Below, in pieces: positions 15,159-23,308 of a stretch of 25,825 bases of DNA. The first letter of the stretch is position 1, and every line of letters begins with the position of its first letter. Position numbers and translations under genes: made by a program. A model generated the notes under the pieces. That model was not told the origin of the DNA and did not search any database. It saw only the letters and a program-made list of their open reading frames with translations. The DNA lies in assembly GCA_964542665.1 (NCBI GenBank), contig CAZIUF010000013.1, forward strand, positions 1 to 25,825, written 5' to 3'. The DNA is from JAGOLU01 sp964542665. Lineage in GTDB: Bacteria > Patescibacteriota > Microgenomatia > UBA1406 > GWC2-37-13.

Positions 15159-15878
15159 ATGAAAAATAACAAACCTCGGGTTCATCTACTTTGGTTTATT
15201 CTTTTGATTGCGATAGGCTTCCTCCTACGAATACGATCCATGATTGCGTTTCAACAACCCTTCAGTGTGGTTGAGATACTTGTCTTTTTGGCGGTTTGGA
15301 GTGTGGCTATGTTGATTGTTGGGGAGATCGTCTGGTGGCTAACAAAATTGATTCTAAAACTTGTGTTTCATCAGAGTGAAGTTGATATAAAAATCGTGCT
15401 TGGTTTAGCTGCAATATCACTTGTAATTGGTCTAGTGATACCTCTCAATAGAGGTAACCCAAATACCCAGCTACCTGCATCGGTCTCAGGAGAATATCAA
15501 ACTGGAGTCATTGATGAGATAAACACTGAAAGAGCAAAATTGGGGTATCCAAGCTTGGCTGTGGATGAAAAGTTGTGTGCGCTTGCTAAGAAGCTTGCAA
15601 TAGATTACGAGAAAGCAAATGCAGCTGAATTTAAATCTCCAAAATTATTAAAGGATCCTGTGTATAGCACTTATCTTGTTGGTTATAAATCAGCTCTCAG
15701 TGACGCAGTAAGGGGAAGCAATGTAGGTTTTGAAACTAGGAAAGAGTTGGCACAGACATTTATGAGAGGTGAAGGAAAATCAGCCTCTACTTTGAACCTG
15801 ACACATGGCTGTGTTGCCTCGTCTGATGGTGACAATAGCGATCAGGTTTACGCCTTCTTTGTTGGCGCAGTAAAATAG
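15159..15878 (+). CDS. Multi-helix membrane protein with a CAP/SCP-like domain
   Basis: A 239-residue protein. I take the ATG at 15159; the longer frame from 15078 would include the promoter. Three hydrophobic helices lie at about 9-24, 37-60 and 77-96, followed by an external domain. TGVIDEINTERAKLGYPSLA (115-134) and LCALAKKLAIDYEKAN fit the first helices of CAP domains, where N..R...G...L is typical. The metal-binding His usual in the middle of CAP domains is not evident, so it may be degenerate. Cys140 and a later Cys in LTHGCVAS could pair. The role is unknown; related CAP proteins of bacteria are secreted or wall-associated. It is the only plus-strand gene between the glycan and R-M blocks. 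Confidence 0.7.
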   Translation: MKNNKPRVHLLWFILLIAIGFLLRIRSMIAFQQPFSVVEILVFLAVWSVAMLIVGEIVWWLTKLILKLVFHQSEVDIKIVLGLAAISLVIGLVIPLNRGNPNTQLPASVSGEYQTGVIDEINTERAKLGYPSLAVDEKLCALAKKLAIDYEKANAAEFKSPKLLKDPVYSTYLVGYKSALSDAVRGSNVGFETRKELAQTFMRGEGKSASTLNLTHGCVASSDGDNSDQVYAFFVGAVK

Positions 15879-15912
15879 CTAAGACCGCAAAACCGACTTA
15901 AGGGCTGATCCA

Positions 15913-16455
15913 TCACACCCTGAGGGAGGCGCGGAATGCGCGGGAGCCATAGTATGACTCGGCACCGTTGTGAAACACAAAGACGCGGTCATAGCGACGA
16001 TCGGCAAAGATGGCGCCACCGAGCTTGCGGATCTCTGGCGGTGTCTTGAGCCAGCTTGAGGTCTTCGTGTCAAACTTTCCGAACTTTTGAATATCTCGAT
16101 ACTCTTCTTCGGTCAGTAGCTCGACACCCATGGACTCAGCCATATCGATGGCGGTGTCTTTGGGTTTGTACTCTTTGCGGGACTCGAGTGCCTCGCGGTC
16201 ATAGCACAGGCTTCGGCGTCCTGAGTAGAAGATGTATTCGCCCGTTTTCTTGTCATAGCCAACTACATCTGGCTCACCGCCCGTCCGTTCCATCTCACTG
16301 AGCGACCAGAGCTTGTTAGGATGCGCCTCCAGCTTGGCCTGTACATCTGCCCACGTGATACCCACATGTCCGTCCATGTGCTTTTCAAAGCGCGCTTTCA
16401 GTGTTTTGAGAAGCTTCTCACTCTCTGCTGTGGATAGCTTTGGATTAGTTCCCAA
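15913..16455 (-). CDS. DUF4256 family protein
   Basis: A 180-residue cytoplasmic protein of the conserved DUF4256 family, function unknown. The characteristic segments are WSLSEMERTGGEPDVVGYD (50-68), GRRSLCYDREALESRKEYKP, AIDMAESMGVELLTEEEYR, KFDTKTSSWLKTPPEIRKLG and VFVFHNGAESYYGSRAFR, ending LRV. From memory of the family, about seven residues (DCSAESP-like) normally stand between YIFY and GRRS; here YIFY is followed directly by SGRRS (74-82), suggesting a small in-frame deletion. The start is TTG at 16455: the frame is closed by TAA 24 bases upstream and no ATG is available before the conserved region. Confidence 0.88.
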   Translation of the reverse strand: MGTNPKLSTAESEKLLKTLKARFEKHMDGHVGITWADVQAKLEAHPNKLWSLSEMERTGGEPDVVGYDKKTGEYIFYSGRRSLCYDREALESRKEYKPKDTAIDMAESMGVELLTEEEYRDIQKFGKFDTKTSSWLKTPPEIRKLGGAIFADRRYDRVFVFHNGAESYYGSRAFRASLRV

Positions 16456-16553
16456 TTTATCTGTAATAAATATTAATTAGCCAGAATAGAATGACTATAT
16501 ATTAAAAGTTAACTATAACTCAAATGAGAACATATTGTTGTCGAGGAATATTC

Positions 16554-16638
16554 ATGTGCATCATAATAAGCACATTTAAGAGTGTCTGGTTTTGTAGTAA
16601 GTGCAAACGAAAACTTGACATAATAGACTATTTTCGTT
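16554..16638. repeat. Two inverted repeats downstream of the R-M operon
   Basis: In the AT-rich gap 16456-16693, with no gene seen, ATGTGC (16554-16559) pairs with GCACAT (16570-16575), and AACGAAAA (16606-16613) pairs with TTTTCGTT (16631-16638) across a 17-base loop. The second lies about 55 bases past the res stop and could end its transcript, though no long T run follows. Confidence 0.4.
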
Positions 16639-16693
16639 CGCTCAAGGGTGGGAAAATCTAGATGTTGTGAACAAAGATTGAGCAGCAATACAG

Positions 16694-19390
16694 TTATGAT
16701 AATTTAGTAAACAATCTTGTCGCCTCGTCAAAACTTTTAGGCGTATAGTTCTCCCACTCTTCCTGTTTAATATACAGAGCCTTATATTCCATTTTGGTTT
16801 GTCGGTTATTTACATCTACACACCACTTTTGAAGACGTTCAAACTTTAGCTTGTCGTCAGCTTCTTCACGACCTTTTGTCTCAACAATATAGACAGTTTT
16901 GTCATTTGTTTTGATAAAAAAATCAGGATAGTATGTGGCTATAAACCCATCAGAGTTCTTATACTCTATTCTAAGTGCACTTGCTTCTTTATTTTGAAAG
17001 TTTTTCGAGAAAGAAATAACATCATCACAGTTTTCAATAAATTCGGAGAAGGTAAGCTCAAAATCACTATCTCCGACTATCTTGTTGAAAACAGACTTTT
17101 TGGGTAATAAAAATCCTTTATTTGTCACGACAAATGGTCGCGCATCACTAATCTTGATGTAGTTCTTTATCTCGGTATCACCACTATCTTGAACAGTCAG
17201 GTCATTGATGGCTTTTTTGAATGAATCCTTTATTAATTTGATGTACTCAACCTCAGACAGATTTCTTAATACGTTCAGATCTGATAAATCAACTGGCCTA
17301 TCAAACATATTACCCTGAATGAAGTCTTTCACCTTACCAAATAAGATGTCGTAGCAACCAAATAGCCTCAGCTCTCTCATGACCGCCTGAGCAAAGAAAC
17401 CGATGACACTTTGATAATCTGGTTCAATTTCACCGGACAGTATTGTTGTATGGTGTGTTTTCTCGTCAACTACATCTTTAAAGACAATCTCGCGCTTTTC
17501 TTCTTCAGAGAATGTTTTCACCTTCACTTTGGGATTTCCAAACGAAGACACATCTAAATTGGCCAGGTTCTTATACTCTCTTTGTATTCTTGGAGTCATT
17601 ACAGGTAACTCAATATCAAGTTTTTCAATGTTTTTATGAGGATTGTCTTTATCTACTTCAATAACAGTAGGAGCGATTGGCTTTGAGCCTTCTCCCATAG
17701 CTTTCTTTTCCAGAATGACACCCTCGCCTTTGATTGACTCTACAAAGTCCATAAACGCTGGTGTACCCACTACGCTGACGTATTCCTCAACATCATCTCT
17801 GCCAAAGAACATTCTTCGAAGACCTCTTCCCAATGTTTGTTCGGGAAGGATCTTTGAGTCAGCTGCGTAAGGTCGAAGACCAACAATGGTAGTAACGTTT
17901 TTTACGTCCCACCCTTCTTTAAGCATCATAACGGAGATGATTACCTTGAAGGGACTTTCCCAGCTGTCTATTTCATTTGCTTGTTTCCGAAGTAAATCCA
18001 AGTCCTCTTTGTTTTTACCTGTAATACTCTCAGATATTTCACCGCTTTTATTTGTATGGATGGTTAGAACTGCATCTCTCAGATCTGCAAAGCTGGATTT
18101 TATGTACTCTGCGACCTCATCACAGTTTTTAGTATCATCAGTCATGATAAAAAGAATTGACTTTTTACCCATCGGCTTTAGAGTTTCGTAGGTCTTGCGC
18201 CATTCTTCAACCCCAAGATTAATAAAGTCTCGATATTTTTCACTAAATAAAGAGCTTTGATTTTCTTTCAATTTTCCTCGACTTGCAGCATCAGGAACAA
18301 CAGGGTTTTTTACTATTCTTTGATGAATAGCTTCAACGAGTGGATAATCTGATATTGTTTGTACAAATATTGAGCCATCATTTTTCTTAGGAGTTGCGGT
18401 AACGTCTAATTGAAGCGCAAGACCTGAACCTTTTTGTTTAAGTCTGTTATCTATATCTAGTATAGACTTATACCAAGCCATATTCTCATCATGAATATGA
18501 TGTGCCTCATCATTGATAACGATTAGTTCATCAATATCTCGAACGATCATCCCCAAATCGACAGTTGAGTCATTGGTCTTGGTAACTGGCTTATGACCTA
18601 GGAAATATGAGGAGGTGTCTTCATCGTCCAAACTCGCTTCTTGGACATTTCCCTCAAATACTCTGTGAATGTTGGTCAAGAATATATTACCTGTGTCTGA
18701 AACAGTTCTTAGTTCGTCTTGCAGATGCAAAGTCATCTGGAAATCATCTTGCCAATTTTGACCTTGGTATCCGTTATCAGGCAATACAGGATCACTGAAA
18801 AAAATCTTCAATCCTTCAAAGTCATTTTTTATTCTTTCAAAAACGATAACATTAGGTGTAATCAGGAGAAAGTTTTTTGCTAAAGAAGAATCTTTCTCAT
18901 ACTTTTTATGAAAATACGCCCAAGCGATCATTAGACTCATTACTTTCGTTTTCCCAGCACCAGTAGCCATTTTGGTTACAAAACGCAACCATTCCTCAGT
19001 GAACATCCCAGCGCTCAAAACTCCCGTTGAGTTATATCTAATAAGATCGTACTTATCTTTTACTTTTGCAACCTCATAGAGCCATATAACGGTCTCTATT
19101 GCTTCTCGCTGAGCAAAATAGTACTGAAAGGTGAAAGCAACACCATTTTGATCGTATATGATGTGCTCTTCATTAAACCACCAATTCAAAAGTGCTTTTG
19201 AGGTATCACTTGCTCCTTCGTACTGTTTGTCTCTCCAGTATTTTACTTTTATGCGCAAGTCAGCGACAAGTGGTGGTAGCAGCTTTTCAATCCCACCTTT
19301 TTCGCGTAAAGCTTCGTCTGCAGGAAACCAACGAATACTCGGATCAAGTATCGCATACGGGTCTTTTGGGAAATCTCTATGCAATGCCAT
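16694..19390 (-). CDS. res: Type III restriction enzyme, Res subunit
   Basis: ATP-dependent SF2 translocase and endonuclease that works with Mod to cut unmodified DNA. In the 898-residue protein: a Q-motif-like YFAQREAIETV (91-101); Walker A MATGAGKT (141-148); DEAH (294-297); motif III TATP (331-334); EGWDVKNV (492-499); and motif VI QTLGRGLRR (518-526). The C-terminal PD-(D/E)xK nuclease has YYPDFFI with Asp823 and IVETKG with Glu837 and Lys839. All catalytic residues appear intact. Its start overlaps the stop of the small gene upstream by 14 bases. The whole operon is visibly more AT-rich than the glycan and ribosomal genes, consistent with horizontal acquisition. Confidence 0.95.
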   Translation of the reverse strand: MALHRDFPKDPYAILDPSIRWFPADEALREKGGIEKLLPPLVADLRIKVKYWRDKQYEGASDTSKALLNWWFNEEHIIYDQNGVAFTFQYYFAQREAIETVIWLYEVAKVKDKYDLIRYNSTGVLSAGMFTEEWLRFVTKMATGAGKTKVMSLMIAWAYFHKKYEKDSSLAKNFLLITPNVIVFERIKNDFEGLKIFFSDPVLPDNGYQGQNWQDDFQMTLHLQDELRTVSDTGNIFLTNIHRVFEGNVQEASLDDEDTSSYFLGHKPVTKTNDSTVDLGMIVRDIDELIVINDEAHHIHDENMAWYKSILDIDNRLKQKGSGLALQLDVTATPKKNDGSIFVQTISDYPLVEAIHQRIVKNPVVPDAASRGKLKENQSSLFSEKYRDFINLGVEEWRKTYETLKPMGKKSILFIMTDDTKNCDEVAEYIKSSFADLRDAVLTIHTNKSGEISESITGKNKEDLDLLRKQANEIDSWESPFKVIISVMMLKEGWDVKNVTTIVGLRPYAADSKILPEQTLGRGLRRMFFGRDDVEEYVSVVGTPAFMDFVESIKGEGVILEKKAMGEGSKPIAPTVIEVDKDNPHKNIEKLDIELPVMTPRIQREYKNLANLDVSSFGNPKVKVKTFSEEEKREIVFKDVVDEKTHHTTILSGEIEPDYQSVIGFFAQAVMRELRLFGCYDILFGKVKDFIQGNMFDRPVDLSDLNVLRNLSEVEYIKLIKDSFKKAINDLTVQDSGDTEIKNYIKISDARPFVVTNKGFLLPKKSVFNKIVGDSDFELTFSEFIENCDDVISFSKNFQNKEASALRIEYKNSDGFIATYYPDFFIKTNDKTVYIVETKGREEADDKLKFERLQKWCVDVNNRQTKMEYKALYIKQEEWENYTPKSFDEATRLFTKLS

Positions 19391-19820
19391 AATATTTTAG
19401 AATTGATAGTAGCTGCATATTAAATTCATCAAACAACACCTTTATTTGATTAACCGAATTTGCCATCTGCTTGTCACCAATTGCATCAATGATGTTGTGA
19501 ACAATCATGACACGGTATTTATTAATTTTCGTAAGTACATTAACTAATTCATCCTTATTATGAATATTTGAGTTTGAGAGCTCTTTGATTTTTCCGCCAA
19601 GTGTATTTTTAATAAACTTATCAGAAGGAATCTTTAGTGATATGTTTCTTACCAAAAAACCCAAATAAAACTCTACTAAGTTTATATACAATATTGTCGC
19701 AGAAACTCTGTTCGGAAAGTTATTTTGTGCATATAGCTTATTTGCTAGGGCACGAATATTATTGGCTACTTTCGCTCTCTTTACTACAGATTCGCTTAGA
19801 ATTTGTGTTGAGTTTATCAT
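19377..19820 (-). CDS. HEPN-like small protein embedded in the type III R-M operon
   Basis: A 147-residue, all-helical protein between mod and res. Its start overlaps the mod stop in an ATGA (19820-19817), and its stop lies 14 bases inside res, so it is an integral operon member rather than a chance ORF. INKYRVMIVHNIID (99-112) holds R103-x4-H108 followed by Asn, the signature of HEPN RNase/toxin domains. The preceding helices, with a central Glu (YINLVEFYLGFLV, 45-57), LGGKIKEL (74-81) and a following long helix, fit the HEPN four-helix plan. If active it could cleave RNA as an abortive-infection arm; it could instead be an inert HEPN scaffold or regulator. The family assignment is by pattern only. 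Confidence 0.65.
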   Translation of the reverse strand: MINSTQILSESVVKRAKVANNIRALANKLYAQNNFPNRVSATILYINLVEFYLGFLVRNISLKIPSDKFIKNTLGGKIKELSNSNIHNKDELVNVLTKINKYRVMIVHNIIDAIGDKQMANSVNQIKVLFDEFNMQLLSILKYYGIA

Positions 19821-21988
19821 ATTTTGATTTCGATCACTCTTGTCGTATCGTTGCCAAATATGTCTACAACCTTCACTGCAACTTTATATGTGCCTTTTGC
19901 CATTTCTTTTGGAGCAGACACCAGATCTAGATTCCTATTTTTCTTTGTTCTATAACTTTGCCACTCGTTATCAAATATATAGTCACCCGTCCAAACATCT
20001 TCATACTCAAATAAGTCCTGATCTTTTCCTTTCTCGAACAAATTATCACCATGTGTCTTGGGTACTCTGATGATTTCTTTACGGTCTGAGAAGTTGTAAT
20101 CGACCGCCCAATAATCAATCCAGTCGCTCCATTTCTTTGTGAGTACTTCACGTGATACGACCTCGGTATCTTTGTCTTTTGATACTTTGATTACCTGACC
20201 ATTTTCAATGATTACCTTGGTCCTGCCTGCCTTCAACTCTTCTTCAATAGCACCATTGTCTTGGCTGTAAAATACGGAGAAATCAGTCAGCTCAATTGCA
20301 AGCTCTTTCGTGTTTCCCCTACCTGTAACAATAGGTCTCACGTCAATATAAGCAACATCATAGAAATCAACATGGCCTCGTTCAACAGCCTGTTTATCAA
20401 AGACTTCTCGTGGAATGATTTTGAACGCAATATCTACTCCTTCAGCCCTGTAGTCGTCAAAGTTCATTCCCATTTCATAGTCAAACCCAAGCACATCAAT
20501 CTTGGTGAGCTTTTTCTCCTTGCACTCGTCTACGATTTCTCTAATGAACTTGGAGGATACTGGAAGATTGATTGGGCCGATAGCCACGAGTCGGTCTCTT
20601 TTCTTACCAACTACATTGATGAATGACTCAACCGGTTCTGCTTTGTAAGCAGATAGGATGAGTCGAACGAATTCTTTTTCTTTTCTCGCTGCTTGTTGGG
20701 CTTTTTCTTCAGCGCGTAGATCGTCGCTGGTCCTCAGGTAGCTCTCACGCTCGTACTTGCCTACATTTAGTATCTCAAAAGCACGGAAATCACTACCCGC
20801 TTTCTTGAGCTCGCGCTGCACACCGATCAGACGCTTGCGTGAGGTGTGTATGCCAAACTTGCCAAGATCAGAGCCAATCCACTTGCGCCCCAGCTTCTCT
20901 GCCACTGCGAGTGTCGTACCTGAGCCACAGAACAAGTCAGCAACCAAATCACCTTCGTTAGTTGAGGCTCTCATAATTCTCTCAAGCATCATCTCTGGTT
21001 TTTGTGTTGGATAGTAAAGATTCTCTCCGGTATTATTTATGGTTTGGAAACCAATAATATCTGTCCACGTATCTGTTAGTGGTCTTCCCTTTGACTTATC
21101 AAGATAAACTCTTCGTTCAGAGCCATCAGGATTAAAATATACTTTGTACTTATTTCCGTTTTCATCAACTTTGTCATATCTCTTTATAGTTACTTCATCG
21201 AGAGGAAGAAACTGTTTATTAAAAATTTTACTTGTGCTTTTTGAGTAATAGTAGATTGTGTCGTGTCCACGTATCCAGTTATCAGCTTGTGCTTTGAAGC
21301 CTGAAGATGTTTCAATAGACCAGATAATTTCTCTTTGAAAATTATCTATTCCGAAGATTTCATCTAGTGCGAGCTTCATATAAGCACTAACTCTCCAATC
21401 GCAATGCACATAAATGCTTCCATCTTCAGCGAGAAGCTCGTGCATCAATTTCAAACGTTCGTAAATCATTGCAATAAAACCGTCGGCTCCTTTGCCCCAA
21501 GTATCTCTGTAAGCAATTTCCTCAATAACCGAAGGTTTCTTTGTGAAGCTTTCTCCGTCATCACCTTCGCCAATAGTTATTTCCATTGAGAAATCTGCGC
21601 CTACGTCAAATGGAGGGTCAATATAGATGAGCTTTAGCCCTCCTTGAGCTTCAATTTCTTTTCTCATAGGACCATTCTTGAGAGATGAAAGAATAAGTTT
21701 GTTATCGCCCCAAATAAGCTTGTTTGTCCAGCCCGTTATCTGTTTACCTGAGTCATCAAAAAAGCCAAGTGTAGCATCACCAAACTCTTTGCCCTCTCTT
21801 GGCTCATCAATCTGTTCAATGACTTGGAAAGGTAGAAAGACATTTGTTACTTCACTTGTCTTACCGTTCCATACGAGTTCGACTTCCCTATCATCATTGA
21901 AGAGCAGAAATCTATACTTTTCTGGAAGAGGCTTTCCAGCTTCAAGATATTTGATGATATCTCGCTTTTCGTTATCTGAAAGTTTCAT
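19817..21988 (-). CDS. mod: Type III DNA methyltransferase, Mod subunit
   Basis: N6-adenine methyltransferase and specificity subunit of the type III system. The 723-residue protein has the beta-class motif order: catalytic DPPF (124-127, in LKLIYIDPPFDVG) first, then YPTQKPEMMLERIM (326-339), then AdoMet-binding DLFCGSGTTLAVAEKLGRKW (351-370). Between 140 and 325 and after about 440 are the regions expected to hold target recognition. TWGKGADGF (163-171) and EDGSIYVHCDWR (188-199) are further type III Mod hallmarks. It starts at 21988 and leads the operon. No Shine-Dalgarno sequence is seen. The frame is full length, with no homopolymer or tandem repeat tract suggesting phase variation. Confidence 0.95.
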   Translation of the reverse strand: MKLSDNEKRDIIKYLEAGKPLPEKYRFLLFNDDREVELVWNGKTSEVTNVFLPFQVIEQIDEPREGKEFGDATLGFFDDSGKQITGWTNKLIWGDNKLILSSLKNGPMRKEIEAQGGLKLIYIDPPFDVGADFSMEITIGEGDDGESFTKKPSVIEEIAYRDTWGKGADGFIAMIYERLKLMHELLAEDGSIYVHCDWRVSAYMKLALDEIFGIDNFQREIIWSIETSSGFKAQADNWIRGHDTIYYYSKSTSKIFNKQFLPLDEVTIKRYDKVDENGNKYKVYFNPDGSERRVYLDKSKGRPLTDTWTDIIGFQTINNTGENLYYPTQKPEMMLERIMRASTNEGDLVADLFCGSGTTLAVAEKLGRKWIGSDLGKFGIHTSRKRLIGVQRELKKAGSDFRAFEILNVGKYERESYLRTSDDLRAEEKAQQAARKEKEFVRLILSAYKAEPVESFINVVGKKRDRLVAIGPINLPVSSKFIREIVDECKEKKLTKIDVLGFDYEMGMNFDDYRAEGVDIAFKIIPREVFDKQAVERGHVDFYDVAYIDVRPIVTGRGNTKELAIELTDFSVFYSQDNGAIEEELKAGRTKVIIENGQVIKVSKDKDTEVVSREVLTKKWSDWIDYWAVDYNFSDRKEIIRVPKTHGDNLFEKGKDQDLFEYEDVWTGDYIFDNEWQSYRTKKNRNLDLVSAPKEMAKGTYKVAVKVVDIFGNDTTRVIEIKI

Positions 21989-22037
21989 GTTGATATATTT
22001 CTAATCTAACTATTGTACTCTGAACATTTGTATTTTT

Positions 22038-22120
22038 AGATAACAAATACCGAACTATAGATAACACAATTGTATAAATAATGTGAACAGTTGCTACAGT
22101 GGCAAGGTAAGCAGATAACA
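22038..22120. repeat. Three AGATAACA direct repeats upstream of mod
   Basis: AGATAACA occurs at 22038, 22059 and 22113, starting 50 bases before the mod ATG. The first two are 21 bases apart, two helical turns. They may be regulator sites for the R-M operon; no regulator gene is adjacent. Confidence 0.35.
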
Positions 22121-22154
22121 CACCCTCCGGGCATAGCCTACGGGCGGTGCCTCC

Positions 22155-22313
22155 CCCGCCTAAAACGGCGGGTACTCCTCTCTAGAGGGGATGATTGGAG
22201 TGGATCCCCGCCTAAAACGGCGGGTAGAATGACCCGCTTAAACGGCGGGTAGAATGTTTCTACCTCTTGCAAATAATATCTGCTGTCTGGCATACCCCGC
22301 CTAAGACGACAGC
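22155..22313. repeat. Cluster of CCCGCC/GGCGGG hairpins
   Basis: Full copies CCCGCC-TAAAAC-GGCGGG stand at 22155-22172 and 22207-22224. A variant, CCCGC-TTAAACG-GCGGG, is at 22233-22249, and a decayed copy begins at 22296. GGCGGGTAGAATG is repeated at 22219 and 22244. CTCCTCTCTAGAGGGGAT (22175-22192) is a second palindrome attached to the first copy, with a relative at 23910. The 21989-22450 interval has no gene. Confidence 0.75.
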
Positions 22314-22317
22314 TGGT

Positions 22318-22390
22318 CATCAAGTCTTCAGGTCGTCAAGTCGAAGGTCATCCCGCCAACCCAGCTGAGCGGGGCAGGCAACCACGCATT
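22318..22390. repeat. GTC-rich and GCGGGGCAGGCAAC repeat segment
   Basis: CAGGTCGTCAAGTCGAAGGTC (22331-22351, 21 bases in total, closely matched around 23770-23789) is followed by CCCGC...GCGGG and GGGGCAGGCAAC. The last is shared with 23398-23409, so the two intergenic regions carry the same composite element. Confidence 0.6.
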
Positions 22391-22410
22391 TAAGCGAGCA
22401 CACTTCCCAC

Positions 22411-22440
22411 TTGCATTGAATATATACCATCTGTCATACT
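22411..22440 (+). promoter_or_regulatory. Candidate promoter of the gene at 22451
   Basis: TTGCAT (22411-22416) and CATACT (22435-22440) are spaced by 18 bases and end 10 bases before the ATG. It is the only reasonable pair seen; the leader would be almost absent. Confidence 0.35.
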
Positions 22441-22450
22441 GATCGGTGCA

Positions 22451-23149
22451 ATGGTATCCTCTAGAAATAGAAGTACTTTGAGTCAAGTGCGTTCTCGGGA
22501 TGAGAAGGGGCACTTTGTGAAGGAGTTCGGTGCTCCCAAGGAGTCAACTGACAAACTCTTCACCTTCCAGTTCCACCTCTTCAACCCTCTTCACTGGCTC
22601 ATGAACTATCTCGTCCGACTGGAGAAGAATAAAGATGGGAGGATCAGCGTCAAGATACCGTATCTGTGGTTCCTCACGTTTCTCGCGGTCGTCATGGGAG
22701 GAGGCGGGGTGATGGGCGCGGTCCTGACGGGACCGCGCACGTATGTCGAGGGGCAGATCGCGGAGCGGATGGTGTGGATCGCAAAGCCAACGCCTACGCC
22801 TGTCGTGGTCGTGCCTACGCCAGCGCCGGTGCTGGTGACCAGGCTGGGGATCGTGCGGGCAACGTATCAAGTGAAGAATCTCTTGCCGACGGTCACTCCT
22901 CCACCTGCAGTATCGAGTGAGTCTGCGAGTCTGGATGTGGCGCCAACACCGACACCTCTCCGGTATGTCCTGATCGCGGAAAATGGCGACCCCGCCTCTT
23001 CGGCGGACAGGCTTATCTTCATCCGGGTGCCGGCTACGCTGTCACTCAATGGCTATCTGGGCAGTCGCGTGCTGCTCACGGGCTACTATGATGAGGCGAC
23101 AAAGACGCTCTCTGTCGCGACACTGGGGGATGTGGAAGTGGTGTACTAG
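22451..23149 (+). CDS. Single-helix membrane protein with Pro-rich linker, repeat inside
   Basis: A 232-residue protein with a basic cytoplasmic N-terminus of about 65 residues (RSRDEKGHF at 14-22), one helix at about 72-93, and an external part. The external part has PTPTP and PAPV repeats (113-126, 165-169) and a beta-rich C-terminal domain (GYLGSRVLLTGYYDEATKTL, 201-220) resembling OB-like domains of small secreted proteins. I do not recognise the family. The segment GDPASSADRL (179-188) is encoded by CCGCC-TCTTC-GGCGG, one of the dispersed hairpins, inserted in frame between two strand-like segments. G/C-rich codon use contrasts with the neighbouring R-M operon. The reading frame agrees with the position of the candidate promoter. 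Confidence 0.75.
   Translation: MVSSRNRSTLSQVRSRDEKGHFVKEFGAPKESTDKLFTFQFHLFNPLHWLMNYLVRLEKNKDGRISVKIPYLWFLTFLAVVMGGGGVMGAVLTGPRTYVEGQIAERMVWIAKPTPTPVVVVPTPAPVLVTRLGIVRATYQVKNLLPTVTPPPAVSSESASLDVAPTPTPLRYVLIAENGDPASSADRLIFIRVPATLSLNGYLGSRVLLTGYYDEATKTLSVATLGDVEVVY
22990..23006. repeat. CCCGCC/GGCGG hairpin inside a coding sequence
   Basis: CCCCGCC-TCTTC-GGCGG is the same hairpin as the intergenic one at 23870-23886. It encodes PASSAD in the protein at 22451-23149. Confidence 0.7.
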
Positions 23150-23159
23150 AAAAGCTGCG

Positions 23160-23300
23160 AGCCAGGGAAGCTACAAGCTGCGAGCAAGCCTACAGGTCGA
23201 AGGTCGAAGGTCAAATGTTTAAAGTTAGAAAGTTATAAAGTTGAAGGTCGAAGGTCATCAGGTCGAACGTCGAAGGTCGAAGGTCGAAGGTCGAAGGTAG
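23160..23300. repeat. Tandem GGTCGAA heptamers and AAGCTACAAGC units
   Basis: GAAGCTACAAGCTGCGAGC (23167-23185) is followed by GGTCGAA copies at 23195-23208, AGTTAGAAAGTTATAAAGTT (23223-23242), and then five consecutive heptamers at 23261-23295, the second reading CGTCGAA. Spacing and sequence are too regular for coding DNA and there are no unique spacers, so this is a microsatellite-like array rather than CRISPR. Confidence 0.75.
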
Positions 23301-23308
23301 ATTGTGTC

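Noticed and set aside
19817..21988. TGA recoding to Gly (SR1/Gracilibacteria code)
   Set aside because: TGA ends mod exactly at the ATGA junction and also ends the GT4 gene; no conserved gene has an internal TGA.
23195..23300. GGTCGAA array as a CRISPR
   Set aside because: Units are 7 bases and directly adjacent; there are no 25-40 base repeats, no unique spacers and no cas genes.
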